Shown: in pieces, positions 11,970-24,034 of the stretch
Layout of the letters: every line of letters starts with the position of its first letter
Position numbering within the stretch: the stretch's first letter is position 1
Assembly: GCA_025093555.1 (NCBI GenBank)
Contig: JAIWNF010000039.1
Span: 62,001 to 126,000 of the forward strand
DNA length: 64,000 nucleotides
Origin: Circinella umbellata
Lineage: Eukaryota; Mucoromycota; Mucoromycetes; Mucorales; Lichtheimiaceae
Direction: 5' to 3'
Notes under the pieces: model-generated
Told to the model about the DNA's origin: nothing
What the model saw: the letters and a program-made list of their open reading frames with translations, nothing else
Databases searched by the model: none
Translations under genes and position numbers: made by a program

Positions 11970-12669
11970 TATTTACACATTTAAGTTAAAAGATAAAAAA
12001 AAAAGATACTTGTAAATGAGAAAAAAAAAAGAAAGAAAAGAAAAGGAAAAAGAGAAAGGAAAGAAACAAAAGAAAAAAGAAAAGAGGAAAGCAACTTTTG
12101 GACCTTTATTTTCTTCATAAAATAAATTCAGGTCCCCATAAAACTATTTGTTGTAAATGCACAATTTCACTATGACAAAAACATCACAACACTTAGCGTT
12201 CATGTACATATTAAATACAACACGGATTATAGTAAATAATAATAGTATAAATCCATATATAACACCCCCTTGATAATTTCTAATGCACAAAACTGATATA
12301 GTTAAAGTTATACAGTGGCGTTTGGTTAGATGCCGACAAAGAAAATAACAACACATAAATTACAGTTTATCCTCTTTTATATATAATATGCAACAAATGT
12401 TTCTGTTGTTGTTTATAAATGTAAATGTGTATATAATAATAAATAATAACATGTAAGCTCAACCCTATTCAACCCAATCAACCATAATTTATCATGCCAT
12501 CCCACAAATCTTTTTTTGCTTTTTTCACTCTCTCCCTTTCAATGCAATTATAATTCAATCTAATCGTATGTAATAAATGGGTGGAATTTTTTTTTCTCTC
12601 TCTTAAAATCTTTTTTTTATTATATTTTGTAATTGATTAAATCAAACAAAAAAAAAGAAAGAAAAAAAA
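11970..12669. other. Intergenic exchanger-eL6, purine tract
   Basis: 700 bp. Positions about 11990-12095 form an almost pure A/G run, which on the minus strand is a polypyrimidine leader or promoter for the exchanger gene. The remainder contains the eL6 3' UTR and T-rich DNA. No gene was recognised. Confidence 0.5.
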
Positions 12670-13603
12670 TTAGAACTTCATAGCATGAGGGAATTGACCC
12701 TTGCTAAGACCGAAAGGTGCCTTCAAGTAAGCAGTGAACATGGGGTCCTTAGCGGCAGCAGCAATGATATCCTTATCAAGAGCCTTTTGGTCAGCAACCT
12801 TGGTTTCGGGAAGAGCAGCCTTCTTGGCCTAGTGATAATAATAATAATAATTTTTGACACAAATTAATACTTTGGATCGTCTATAAATACATACACACAC
12901 ACATACACACGCATATATATATATATTATAGATAGATAGCTCTTTTCTCTCTCTATCATCCTTTTTTTTTCTTCTTTTTTCTTCACTACACTTTTTTATA
13001 AAAAAATATATATTTATATTTCAATCATTCTTACTTGTTCACCCTCCAAGAATTCCTTCTTGTCAGCCTTGGCAGACTTGCTGAAGTAAGCATCGTTTAA
13101 CTTAGCATCAACCTATTTTTTAAAAAAAAAGAATATTACAATTGAGTCATTTTGAACTTTTTTACTTTTTTTTCCCTTCTTCTTTTTTCCAACACCCCCT
13201 TTTTTTCTCAAGTTATATCTAAAAATAATGAGTTAAACGAAATTTTTTTTGTTACCTTGACCTTGGAGATGTCAAGTTTGGTGGAGGTAGCAATAACGTA
13301 AGCTTGGTTGACACGACGGAGAGGAACACCGTTAACCTTGTAAGGACCAGTGACCAACAAAAGACCACTGTCGAGTTGCTTCAAGAAAACAACACGCTTA
13401 CCACGGAAACGACCAGCCAAAAGGATAAGGACGGTACCGGGGGTAATAGTCTTACGAGCAGCAGCAACCTTAGGGGACTTGCGTGAAACCTTGGGTTGAG
13501 GTACGTCTTCGGCGGGATAGAAACGACCTGCCTTTTCAGCAGGAATTGTGCGTTTACCACCGTTCTTAGCACCCTTGATTTCCTTGACCTTATCAGCAGC
13601 CAT
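12670..13603 (-). CDS. RPL6: 60S ribosomal protein eL6
   Basis: Component of the cytosolic large ribosomal subunit. Exons 13256-13603, 13035-13112 and 12670-12828 join in phase 0 to a 194-residue protein, close to fungal L6. The basic N-terminal part ([20 protein letters not shown]) is followed by the SH3/KOW-like core [20 protein letters not shown], then [20 protein letters not shown] and KLDISKV. The C-terminal exons read [20 protein letters not shown] and, at the end, [17 protein letters not shown], a hallmark eL6 ending. Codon use is more GC-rich than in neighbouring genes (AAG, GCC, ACC), as expected for a highly expressed gene. A CAG just upstream of the ATG could be the acceptor of a 5' UTR intron. 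Confidence 0.96.
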
Positions 13604-15233
13604 TATTGAAATTAACCTGTTTTAAATGTCATCAAATTCCGTAAACGTAATAATAGCGTATATTGATAGTTGTTGTAAAAAAAAATCATGATAGTAGTAG
13701 GAGTAGTGAATATATATAAAGTAAAAAGAATAGAAAATAATGCGGTTAGGTTTTTTTTTGTTTCGATTCGTTGAGATTCTTTTTTGCATGTTGAAATTTC
13801 GAGTTTCGGGTTGTATTATGTGGTAGATGGTGGTGGCATAATTATATAATAAAAATTCCCTTTACATCCATCCATTTCAATCCATCCATTTATATTCTCA
13901 TCCATCCATGTATCCATTCACTCTTTCTTTCTAATTTTATTCATCCCTATCCCCCTCCTCCTTTATCCATCCCATAACGGCAATTACCTCTCAAGGACGT
14001 TACAGAAGAGGAAGACCAACTATTCAAGCTGCTGAAGCACTTTGAAGTGCGTTGTGTTTCAAACACCGACAAATTATGCTATTATATCATTTTAGATAAT
14101 TGCACGTTCCCCCCCCCTCCCCATCCTATGAATTATCCCAACATTAGTTGTCACCCAAATAGTAGGTTTCTATGACAACTATATTTATGAAACTAAATTA
14201 ATTTTTGTTTCATAGCAATAAATTTACTTTCTTTTTGCTTTATATATAAACCACCACTATTCGCTAGCAACACACATTTTCTGATATTAGAAATTAGTCA
14301 AGAATATGAAGTAAGAAAACCTTAGTCACTTTATTTTTTACACATATAAATTAGATCGTTTTAGATAATTGCTCATCCAATGAATAGATTTATGGATTGC
14401 ATAATAAACGGACATATGCTCCTATCTAGTATATACGTAATATAATAATTATGTATATAATCAATTATATAATCACATTATCAATGTTATAATATGTCTA
14501 CGTATGCAAAATAATCTTGCTGTACTTAGTAAATCAACGTGACATTGTAGTATACGACATCATTGTCAAAGAATTACTTTATCTTTAAAAAAAAACCCCC
14601 CATTTATAAAAGAAAGAAAAATAAGGAGTTGTTAAAGATGATATCATTCATTCTTGTAATAATTCGTGTCATTAAAAAAAAAATTGGGTATCATATCAGC
14701 AGATGATAACAATTGGTACTCACTGAATAATTAATTTAAGGTTTGTATTTTTTTTTTATCGAAACAAAGAACTATTAATGCTGGTTGGCGTTTTTAAGCA
14801 GGTGATCTATAATACAATAGATTATAAAAGACTTAAAACCACCCTTCTTTCTCGTGTTTTTTTTACGTCCTTATTTAATTGTTGCTAACAGCACCAACCA
14901 AGTCATTCATTCACCACATAATATAAAACAAAAAATGCATATATTTTATATTAAATCTTCGAACTGTGTCTTTTATTTGTGGAAAATATATAGAAAGAAA
15001 AGAAGAGGATGTGGTCTGGTGATGATGAATGATGTAAAATATATATATTAAAAAAAACAATTGAGTTGAAATGTGTTTCTAACTTAACTCACATATACAT
15101 ATATATATATATATAATATTTACATAATGATAATAAAGCTAATAGTATTGGCTTGAGAAATAAATAAAAGAGGAAGGAAAGAAAAATCGCGGGGTGGGGG
15201 GGAGGTTGTTTTATTATACGTATAGCTTTTTAT
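13604..15233. other. Intergenic region upstream of eL6; CCAT repeats and one coding-like relic
   Basis: 1.6 kb. Positions 13866-13960 are rich in tandem or interspersed CATCCATCCATT units. At about 13996-14110 there is a denser-coding patch that reads KDVTEEEDQLFKLLKHFE (or, in another frame, QGRYRRGRPTIQAAEAL); it has no start and is probably a relic of a repeat. A poly-C tract lies at about 14110-14122. The rest is AT-rich. Confidence 0.35.
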
Positions 15234-15743
15234 TTACATGATTGTACAACAGCATACATATTGATTTTCAACAACTATAGAAGAATGGCGTCGATTATTA
15301 TTTGCTGTCGTCTTTATTGTGCGTTGATGATTTATGGATGAAAGATATTGAGCGGGTGAAAAAATATGAAATGTAGTTGTTGAAGTATCACGAAAACTTT
15401 CATGGGATGTAGAACTTTGTAATAATAAATTTTCACTGTCCATAAGAATCAAACTATCCATCGTTGCACTGGAATTATTGAATACAAGGAATGGGTGACG
15501 ATAAAGACCATAATGCAGGTCACCTACTGTTATGGTACCTGCTGCTGGGTTCGCGACTGCAACCGCATGAGGTCCAAATACATCATTATCATACACTTGA
15601 ACTCGTATCCGACGTTCAAAAGCTTGATCGAGTAAAGTCGTGTGATTGTTTGATAATCGTTTATGAATCATTCCATTGGCTGTATACCAGTAAGGTCCAG
15701 CATCAACAGTAGGATGATGATTATCGCTACTACTATTTGTCAT
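15234..15743 (-). CDS. Unidentified 169-residue protein with C-terminal CCCTIM (CAAX-like)
   Basis: Intronless reading frame with a good ATG at 15743 and no family I recognise. The sequence is globular in its first 85 residues (GPYWYTANGMIHKRL, FERRIRVQVYDNDVFGP, ITVGDLHYGLYRHPFLVF) and Ser/Thr/Asn-rich afterwards. It ends QYVCCCTIM followed by a stop. CTIM fits a CaaX prenylation box (Met at the last place favours farnesyl transferase), and the two cysteines before it resemble the palmitoylation sites of Ras-type tails. A membrane-attached protein is therefore likely. It stands alone, with more than 1.5 kb of non-coding DNA on each side. That it is a real gene is supported by length, composition and the tail. 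Confidence 0.6.
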   Translation of the reverse strand: MTNSSSDNHHPTVDAGPYWYTANGMIHKRLSNNHTTLLDQAFERRIRVQVYDNDVFGPHAVAVANPAAGTITVGDLHYGLYRHPFLVFNNSSATMDSLILMDSENLLLQSSTSHESFRDTSTTTFHIFSPAQYLSSINHQRTIKTTANNNRRHSSIVVENQYVCCCTIM

Positions 15744-17666
15744 GAATTTTGGTTTTTTTTTAGTTTTTCCTTTTTTGTAGATGCTTTTTTTTTTCCTTTG
15801 GCTTTTGTTTTGTGTTATTTTAAATTATGTAATAATAAACCAACTTCTTTTTTTAAATAAAAACTAAAAAAAAAAATAAGAGAAAAGATAGTGTAAAATG
15901 AATTAGAGTAAAGAAGCTCAAGAGGTACTTTTTTGCATGTTTGCATGTATTGTCAAATATGCATGTGTGTCGCCAAAAAAAAAAAGTTCTTGTTGGACTA
16001 CGTATAGAATAAAAGATGTAAATAGTTACTTTTTTTTTCTTGCTTTCGCATTTCACTTGAGTGTTTTATACTTTTATGGTTATTAGATGGTACTATATAC
16101 ATAGGGCTCTTATAAGACATAGTATTAGAGATATACAAATAGATCGACAGGATGGTTATGCAAGGAGTTTATATACATATTTATATACTTTCTAAGAGAA
16201 AGTAGGAGATACGTACATTGTAAGTACATAGTTGAAAGAATGGGGAAAAAGAACAAAAGGAGAAGGAAGGGATTATAAGACAACTGCATACGTATATATA
16301 TAAAAAAGAGAGTTTAAAATCACTTCTCCTTTTTTATTTTTTTGTCAGAATCGTGATTTAATAGATAGTTCTGTACGTAATATACAGTAGCTTTTATTTT
16401 TTTTTGGTTCAATACGTACGTACGTAATATACAACAACTGTTTATTATACGTAGTATGTACTTTTTAGTATCATACAACATGAAATTATTCTTACTTGTA
16501 TTTTGAATACATGTTAGATTTTTATGAGTAGACTATAACGTAGGTGACGATAACAAAAGAAAAAAAAAAGCTGATACGTATAATACCCGGAATTCTCTTT
16601 TTTTCTGCAGAACCACCTACGTATAAACTACTGCATAAACCCTATATTCATTAAATGTATATAAGCAGTTATATGTGGTGATCAATGACTTTGTACATAT
16701 ATGTATTCGCGCGTATTTATGCGTTGTATAATAACGTATATTTATATTTGATACCAGAATCTAAATATTTCTTACTTATCTGTGTATTACACATTCTATA
16801 TTAATATTATTCATCTTAACAGTAATATCTGAACGTCAGCCGCAGCTAAATTATATCTATAGAGATTTAACCAGCATTTATATAATATAGAAATCTTCAA
16901 GAAGCTTTTACAATTTTTGACGGACAACATTTGATCTTATTACTGTTTAAATCATTTTTTTTCTCTTCTCCCTTTTCTTTATGTCCTCCTTTACCTATGT
17001 ATAAACAGTGATATACTCCTTTCATACTTGCAATGACCTTTTAAAAGCGCATATATGATACTCCTTTTTTTTTTTTTTTTTGGCATCCTCCTTATGTTAC
17101 CTATCCTTTTTTTTCTATTGAGTGGCCCTGGAATCTTTGTTTCTAAGACTTTTAACACAATTTTTCTTTTGTTGTATATCATGTATAGCTTATACCTTTA
17201 ACCATATTTAAACATTGAAAGATTAACACGTGGAATTTTGTTTTTTTTTTTACCCCTGAATCAATGATTTAAAATTTTGACAGGTATACTCCTGATTCTT
17301 ATGGTTATTTTTTTAGTCCAGATTCATTCTATTCATCTTTTTGATATTAGAATTTTAAAAATAAACTTTTCTTTACTCTTTTTTTTTTTTGGGAGGAAGA
17401 GGAAACTATAAATTACTTTACAAAAGAAAAAAAGGGCGGGGGGGAGGGGAAACCAAAATTTGGGGGAAGGGTTGTTGATGTTGTTTGTTATTATACATGT
17501 ATAAGAAAAGAAAAGAAGAAAATGGAATGCAAATAATGAAAAAAAAATGAATAATAAAGAGTAAATAATATTTGGTAAGAAAGGAAAGAAAACAAACATA
17601 AAAAGCAGAAGAAGAAGAAGAAGGAAGGAAGGGGGGGAGGGGAGGGAATGAATTATATAAATCTAA
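15744..17666. other. Gene-free 1.9-kb intergenic region
   Basis: Very AT-rich. It contains repeated TACGTA motifs (about 16400-16460), T-tracts, and a purine/G-rich stretch at 17425-17645 that forms the 3' flank of the PS decarboxylase gene. No coding or RNA gene was recognised. Confidence 0.5.
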
Positions 17667-19537
17667 TTATGCCGCTGATGAAGCAATCGGGGTTTCTTCA
17701 ACAATGGCTACTTCTTCCAAAACAGCTGATTCTACAATTTCACCTAATGGTTGACCCATTTTTACTGTTTGACCTGCAGATACATTAAATTGGAAGGATG
17801 CAGGTGCTTCAAATACAAGAACCACAGTCGATCCAAGGAAGAAACCACCCATTTCATCACCCCCTTGTAATGCTTTACCACCTAATAATTTACTTGCTGA
17901 TTTATAAGAAACTTCAGTATATGTTCCTAAAGGAAGATCTTCTTTACGATTGGTTTTAAGTGCCTATATACATCATTGTTAGTTATCTTGATTAAAAAAT
18001 GATAACTCCTTATTAATATAATATGAATTACCTCATCAAATTTAATATGAATGGAACCAACATTGGTTGCACCGACGGGTGTCATGGAGAAAAAGCCATG
18101 TTTCCATTTACCAAGTAACACAACACGTTCATTTAAAACAAACAAATTTTGAAGTAATTTAACAAAATAAGGTGAAACAGAAAATAATTCGCCTGCAAAA
18201 TGTCTTCTTTTTTGAACAACCCAATTCGTAGGTGAATGGAATCGATGATAATCACCAGGAGCTAAATAAATCACACAAAAGAATAATGCGTTGCCTGGTT
18301 TGACATGATGTTCACCCACCGATGTACCTGGTTTCACATTGGATAATTGAAGTAATTCGGTTGTTGTTGACGTTTTTTTATCTTTATCATCGCGTGCTAA
18401 ACCATCTGGACCCACGGAACTTTCTACCTTAACACCGTGACCTTCTTGACCACCAATCATATCATCCAATGAATATTGAATACCATTGACATTAGCAAAG
18501 GCTTCTTCATCTACCATTTCACCTTCCACCATATGTGCCTCCGTGGGTGGAACAGTCGATGTATCATCCAAACCCAATAAAGCATCCAATGAATAGGTTA
18601 CACCTTTAATTTGTTCAATTTCACGTTCATTGACAATACCAAAATGTAATACTTTACCATCGGAGGGTGATACCTAAAAAGACGCGTAAGTTTTTAAAAT
18701 AAAAAATAAAAAATTAAGTAATCTCTTTTTAAACTTAATTAGGGATCAAAAAAAAAAAAGAGGGGGGGGAAAGGGGGGGGGGAAGAATGAGTATTATTAT
18801 TATTATTATTATTACTTACCAAAGGTGCATTAGCAATAGGTCGAACACCCTCTTTTAATTCACGATAAAAAAATTCTGCCAAATTCTTATAAGCATATAA
18901 ATCAGGATTTTTCATTTCTTCCAAATTACAACCAAATAACCAACTGTAAAGTTTGAAACCAGTAGGTCTCAAAGGAGTAGGAATGGTTAAAGAGTTAAAA
19001 GCACCCCAAAGACGTGATATACTACGTAAAGGTAAAGCAGCAGCCACATGAACTTGCCAAGGACCTGAGGCAACATATTTGGGTTTAGGTCTTTCTTCAA
19101 GTTGACGTTCTCGAACGTGACGATATTGAATATAACCAATTACTGCTAAACCTAAACCCACTGGCATGGGAGACCATTTTGTTTCTGTACTATTCCATGC
19201 GTGTCGTAATCGTTCTAAATTTTTTATAAACATCAATTACTTATTGAAAAAAAAAGGGATGAAAAGAAAAGAAAAGAAAAAAAAAAAAAGAGAAAAGAGG
19301 AAGAGGTCTTTTTGGGGTATATATATATTATATATTATAATTATCACACGTTTAAAAAAAAACTCTATGTTTTTTTTTAAAACAGAGACTGGGGCGAACC
19401 TTACCATAAAGTGGCTTTTGTTTCTTTTCAGCATGAACAAGACGTTTTTGGTAATGAACAAAGAGTTGTTTTCCTTGATAATGTTGACTCTTTAATACAT
19501 GGGGTTTTATTTGTTTTGAAAGTAAAGAAGTCAACAT
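17667..19537 (-). CDS. PSD1: Phosphatidylserine decarboxylase proenzyme (mitochondrial, PSD1 type)
   Basis: Converts phosphatidylserine to phosphatidylethanolamine. Exons 19405-19537, 18820-19214, 18032-18673 and 17667-17963 join in phase to 488 residues. The N-terminus (MLTSLLSKQIKPHVLKSQHY) is basic and Ser/Thr-containing, as in a mitochondrial presequence, followed by a membrane segment at PVGLGLAVIGYIQY. The core shows SRLWGAFNSLTIP, VSPSDGKVLHFG, GVTYSLDALLG, GDYHRFHSPTNW and FVLNERVVLLGKW. It ends with FFLGSTVVLVFEAP: LGST at about 433-436 is the self-cleavage site that makes the pyruvoyl prosthetic group at the Ser. An Asp/Thr/Glu-rich insert of about 90 residues lies between the SLDALLG and DYHRFHSP motifs. 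It is divergent from the Red1-like gene, with 614 bp between starts. Confidence 0.95.
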
Positions 19538-20151
19538 GGTTTGTAATTTTCTTTTTTTTTTTTTAATAAAAAAAAATGAGTAAAGAAAAAGAAGGGGTTG
19601 ACAACAAAAAAAAAAAAAAAAGAATTTCTTATTTCTTACTTATCAAAAGAGCGCTTCTCAGTTTCTTTTATCTGACCAGTATTATTTCAGTTCAGGCAAT
19701 GGATCCAACCAAACTCATAATTAATTAGTTTCACACTTTTTTGATATCATAATTGTTTCTCAAAGTTCTCTTTGTCCCGTGTGTGTCCGTGTGTGTGCGT
19801 GATTGTGATGCTGTGTCCATAGAATAATTTTCATATTTAAAAAAATATCAAAAGCAAAATGATGGATCATTTTTCTTTTTGCATTAAATATGAACATTAT
19901 GCATTAATATACACGAGAAAAAAAGACTATTTCCTCAGGAACGTGTTTTAAATAGCAGGGGTATTTAACCATTTAGTTAAAAAAAAAAAAAGAAATAGCG
20001 GACTTGGACTTTTTTTTTTTTTTGCCTTAAAATCCTTTTTTTCTTCCACAAATACATAACTCTTTTTCTCTTTCACAACTATACTTCTTTTTCTTCCCGC
20101 TCTTCCTTCCGCTTCCCCCCCCCCCCAAAAAAAAAAAAAGAAAACTCAATA
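19538..20151. promoter_or_regulatory. Shared divergent promoter region PSD / Red1-like gene
   Basis: 614 bp between two divergent start codons. It contains several A or T homopolymers longer than 10, a GTGTGTCCGTGTGTGTGCGTG tract at about 19777-19800, and a poly-C run (about 20114-20127) directly before an A-run leading to the ATG at 20152. No specific factor site could be supported. Confidence 0.4.
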
Positions 20152-22300
20152 ATGGCTTCACCTCAATCATCTGTTGACATGGACATTTCGGATGGTTCTG
20201 ATCTTGACCAAGCTTCTCATTCAAGTGATATGGAAGTTTCAAATAATAGCGATGACGAAATCTCTTATAATACTTCCAATAATAATAACGTTCTCAATAA
20301 TAATGTTTCCCATGCAGAACCAATGAGAATACAACCATCCAACCATTATTATTATAAGCCTCCTTCTTCCTATCCTCGAGTATATGAAGTAACGGTAATT
20401 ATTATTCTCATCATTTAAAAAAATGAATTTATAATGATGAAATTTCTTTATTAATGAATTAATGGGATTTAGAATCAAAACACGGCTTCATTGTATACAC
20501 AAGATGTTCCACCCAATAATATGGAAAACTATTATACTACCCAAGCACCTGTAGTGACAGAAGGGTATAATTATTTTAATTATCAACAACCTATTAATGT
20601 ATCATCATCTACCATTCATCATCATGACCAACAAGCAATGTATTATAATTCTGTAAATCAAACGAGTTTACCTATGGATTCAACCAATCAATCCAATGTT
20701 CTTGAAGCGTTTGCTGCGGTGGCTATCGAAGATCAAGACAAAAAACAAGAAGATCAAGTGATGAATGATGATGATACTGATTCATTATCAAGTTATGTGA
20801 CTGCACCCTTATATACTGTGAATGAATCAGAAGAAGAAGGTTTAATTGGTGATGAAGATGAGGATGATATGGAAACTCTGGGATGGTATAAACATATAGT
20901 CCACAAATTGGATACAGAAATTGATAAGACAAAAAAATCAAAACGGGCATTGGAAGAAGAAGTATTACGTCTACAAATTAAATTGTCTGTAGAAAAAAAT
21001 AAAATCAATTCTATTATGAAGAAAAAGGAGGACAAGATGAAGATAAAGAAGAAGAATATGGACAAAGGCAAGAAAAAGATGAAATCTGTTGATGCAACAT
21101 CCATTGTACCTGAAGAACAATCAGTAACAAAAAGTGTTTCATCAGCACCATCTGAAGTTACATCTTTTTCTTATCAATCAACACCATCTAGTATGGTTCC
21201 TACTTCTACTCCAATAACATCCAAATTATCATCATCTACATTACAAAAGCCGGTTGAAACAACAAAGACTATAGTTTCAAAACCAGTATCTTCTTTGACA
21301 ATGTCACAACCGTCATTACCATTACCTTCTGCATCAGGAACTGTCAAAACCAACAAACCTATAAAAGCAAAAGATACATCTTCTTCTTCTTCTTCCGCAA
21401 CTACTCCAGTATCCAATCCCACGATACAAAAATCGACTGTCTCAACACCTCCGTTAAAAGCATCAACATCAACAATGGCTCCAAAAGTATCCACTGTTAT
21501 CACATCATCCAAACCTCCTTCAAGTCCAAAATCTATGAACAAGTCAAATACGTTGACCAACCTCAAAAAGACATCATCCAATAGTACACCACCTACACGA
21601 GTGAATGCAGTAAGGAAAAACAGAACAAAAAAGCGAAAAAAAAACCAATTCTTTTCTTCCTGATCGACCAATGAATTATTTTTTCTCTATTGTATATCTT
21701 TTTGGGTTTTTTTTATATCATGTATGTATATAATGTGTATATATATATATATGTTTTTGTCTCTCTCTCTCTCTCCCCTCTCTCTTTTATTTTGATTAGA
21801 TTACACAAAGAAAACCAAGTTCAATTCATCCTGCACCAAAAAATGGTATACAACATCATAGCAAGGTTAGAGCAAAAAAAAAAAAAACTTTTTAATTATT
21901 ATTATAATTTTACAAACATTCCAGATAGACAAAGGAAGTGAAAATTTTATTTAATATGTATATATATCTTTATATATATACACACACATATACAAAACAC
22001 ATAACACAATTTATAACTTTGTGCTAGGGTGCATTCAAGCCATACGAATCTCCATTACGGCGATTTGGTTTCTCTCCTATGGATACAAAAGAAAACGGAA
22101 TTAAAAACAATGATAAGAATATGATGAGTAGTGGTATTATTATTAGTAGTAACGGCGTTAGTAATAATAAGAGTGATAATAATAATGTAGATAATGGTAA
22201 TTCAGGTGATATGAATCGAGCATTATGCAGATACGAAACAGTGGGTGGAACATGTAACGACGATACATGTCAAGCACTCCATTTCCGTGACTTTCAATGA
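20152..22300 (+). CDS. Red1/ZFC3H1-like zinc-finger protein (nuclear RNA surveillance scaffold)
   Basis: Exons 20152-20394, 20473-21609, 21800-21865 and 22028-22300 join in phase 0 to 572 residues. The N-terminus is acidic, Ser/Asn-rich and low complexity. A coiled coil follows (KHIVHKLDTEIDKTKKSKRA onward, about 220-290 residues in), then a long Ser/Thr/Pro/Lys region. The last exon carries FKPYESPLRRFGFSP and, near the end, LCRYETVGGTCNDDTCQALH. The latter matches the C-x8-C-x4-C-x3-H putative zinc-finger domain of S. pombe Red1 and human ZFC3H1, proteins that link Mtr4-like helicase to the nuclear exosome. The FKPYxSPL box before the finger is also conserved in that family. The protein is shorter than Red1 (712 aa). 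Function in exosome targeting is inferred from these two motifs. Confidence 0.75.
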
Positions 22301-22842
22301 TAAAAATAATCTTGACATAAAAAAAAATTATTTCTACATACCAAAATTGCATAGCAACAGCAAGAAGACACCCTATTAAAAATGCCGGGGAGGGAGGGGG
22401 GCAACAACAACACAATGAAAGTAATAATCGATAATGATATTAAAATAGCAATAATATAAGAAAAAAAATAATAATAATAGTAATAAAAACAATGTATACT
22501 TTTCACACATATTAAATAGTTTAAATTTGTTGTGTTAATATATCTATAATCTGGGTCTATAAGGTGTAGGGAAGTATAAAAAAACACACTTCTTCTGTAT
22601 ATCCTTCTAGTTGTAACTTGGTAACTCTTTTATATCTATTTCTTTAATGATAAAAGTGTTCGTTTTATGGCTATTGAATTGTTCCTTAAAAATGCTGATC
22701 AATGCCTTTTTTTTTCTGTCTAATATATGTCTAATATATTAGGGTTCCGATATCCCTCCAGAGATGTGACTTATAGGCTCAGGAAAAGTCGAGTTTTTTT
22801 TTTCAAACTCTTTTATCCCCCCCCCCCATTTAGAGCCATATC
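22301..22842. other. Intergenic Red1-like to ankyrin gene
   Basis: 542 bp of AT-rich DNA holding the 3' UTR of the upstream gene and the promoter of the next. A poly-C tract (about 22817-22827) lies 16 bp before the ankyrin ATG. Nothing else was seen. Confidence 0.45.
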
Positions 22843-23725
22843 ATGAAAGGAGAACAAACCAAAGATAATCTTTGGATCGCTGCTGGTAATTTAATATCAT
22901 TGTTTTTTTTTTACATTAGAATTCAAGTAAACTAACACAATTATAAACTGTTTCTTTAAAAACGATCTAGGCGATGGACAACTCGATCGTGTCAAGGTAT
23001 ATATATTTATTCTTGTTTTTTTTAAAAGAAAAAATAATATCCAAAACTCTCTTGCATAAAAAAACTCATTCTAATATTTTATTTTATTTTAGGAATTGAT
23101 TGAAAGTGGTATTGATGTCAATAGTCACGATGAATATGGATATACTGCATTGTAAGTCAATGAAAAGAGAAAAGAAGAAAGAGAGTAATATTTTAACATT
23201 ATAAATTTTAGGCATGCTGCGGTATCATATAATCAAAAAGAAATCCTTGACTATTTATTGGAAAAAGGGGGTAACATTAATATTGAAGATTTTGAAAAGG
23301 ATACACCTCTTTATGTTGCAGAAACGTTAGATATGGCACGTTTTTTAATTGATAAAGGGGCAAAGGCAAGCCATAAAAATGCAGAAGGTTTAAGTCCTGC
23401 ACAAAATGCACATGAAGAAGGATGGGATGAAGTAGCTACTCTGTTGGCTGACATCACAAAAGAAGAATTACCTTCATTAAATGATCAAATTGAACAAGTG
23501 CTTGGATCAAGTGGTAATGGACCTAATAATTTAACAGTTACTGCTAGTACAATGACAGAAGAAGAGGATGGTGAAGAAGATGATCAAGTAACACAACATT
23601 ATATTGAAGATATGGTGCGTAGGATACAAGAACAGGGAGGTGTACAAAATGAAGAAGAATTACGTGAAGCTGTTACAAAAATGGTGTTAGAACAACTTCA
23701 AGAATCTTTTGATCTTAACAAATAA
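22843..23725 (+). CDS. Small ankyrin-repeat protein
   Basis: Four exons (22843-22885, 22971-22996, 23093-23151 and 23212-23725) join in phase to 213 residues. Visible ankyrin features are LWIAAGDGQLDRVKELIESG, IDVNSHDEYGYTALHAAVSY (the TALHAA core) and KEILDYLLEKGGNINIEDFE, then TPLYVAETLDMARFLIDKGA and GLSPAQNAHEEGWDEVATLL: about four repeats. An acidic linker (TEEEDGEEDD) and a helical C-terminus (YIEDMVRRIQEQGG) follow. The size and layout resemble small ankyrin proteins of yeasts (YGL242C/YCR051W type). Such proteins act as protein-binding modules; the partner is unknown. Confidence 0.85.
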
Positions 23726-24034
23726 TACATGTCATTCATCAATGTATAAAGCTCTTTTTTCTTTTTTCCCTACTTCTTTTTGCCTAGTTGTAAATATAAT
23801 AATCCCTCTTCTTCTTTGTATTACCCTCTTTTCCTCCTTCCCAAAATAAAAAAATAAATAAAATAATGTATTGTTTTTTTTTTGTATCAAAATGTCTACA
23901 AAAAAAAAGATGATACATTTTTAATTATATATAAAATGGGTTGGTCCTTTCATATATATATATATATGTGCAAATTAGAAAAATATCTAAGGAAAGGGTT
24001 GAGAGGTGTGTGTGGAAAGAAAGAAAGAAAAGAT
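23726..24034. other. Convergent 3' region, ankyrin/ACP
   Basis: 309 bp with TTTTTT and ATATATATAT tracts, holding the 3' UTRs of two converging genes. Nothing else was seen. Confidence 0.45.

Noticed and set aside
12144..12356. 70-residue minus-strand frame (MCCYFLCRHLTKRHC)
   Set aside because: It lies in the eL6/exchanger spacer, has no family match I know and a composition expected of AT-rich DNA.
21174..21671. 165-residue minus-strand frame (MVDQEEKNWFFF)
   Set aside because: Antisense to the Ser/Thr/Lys-rich part of the Red1-like gene; its composition mirrors that coding bias.
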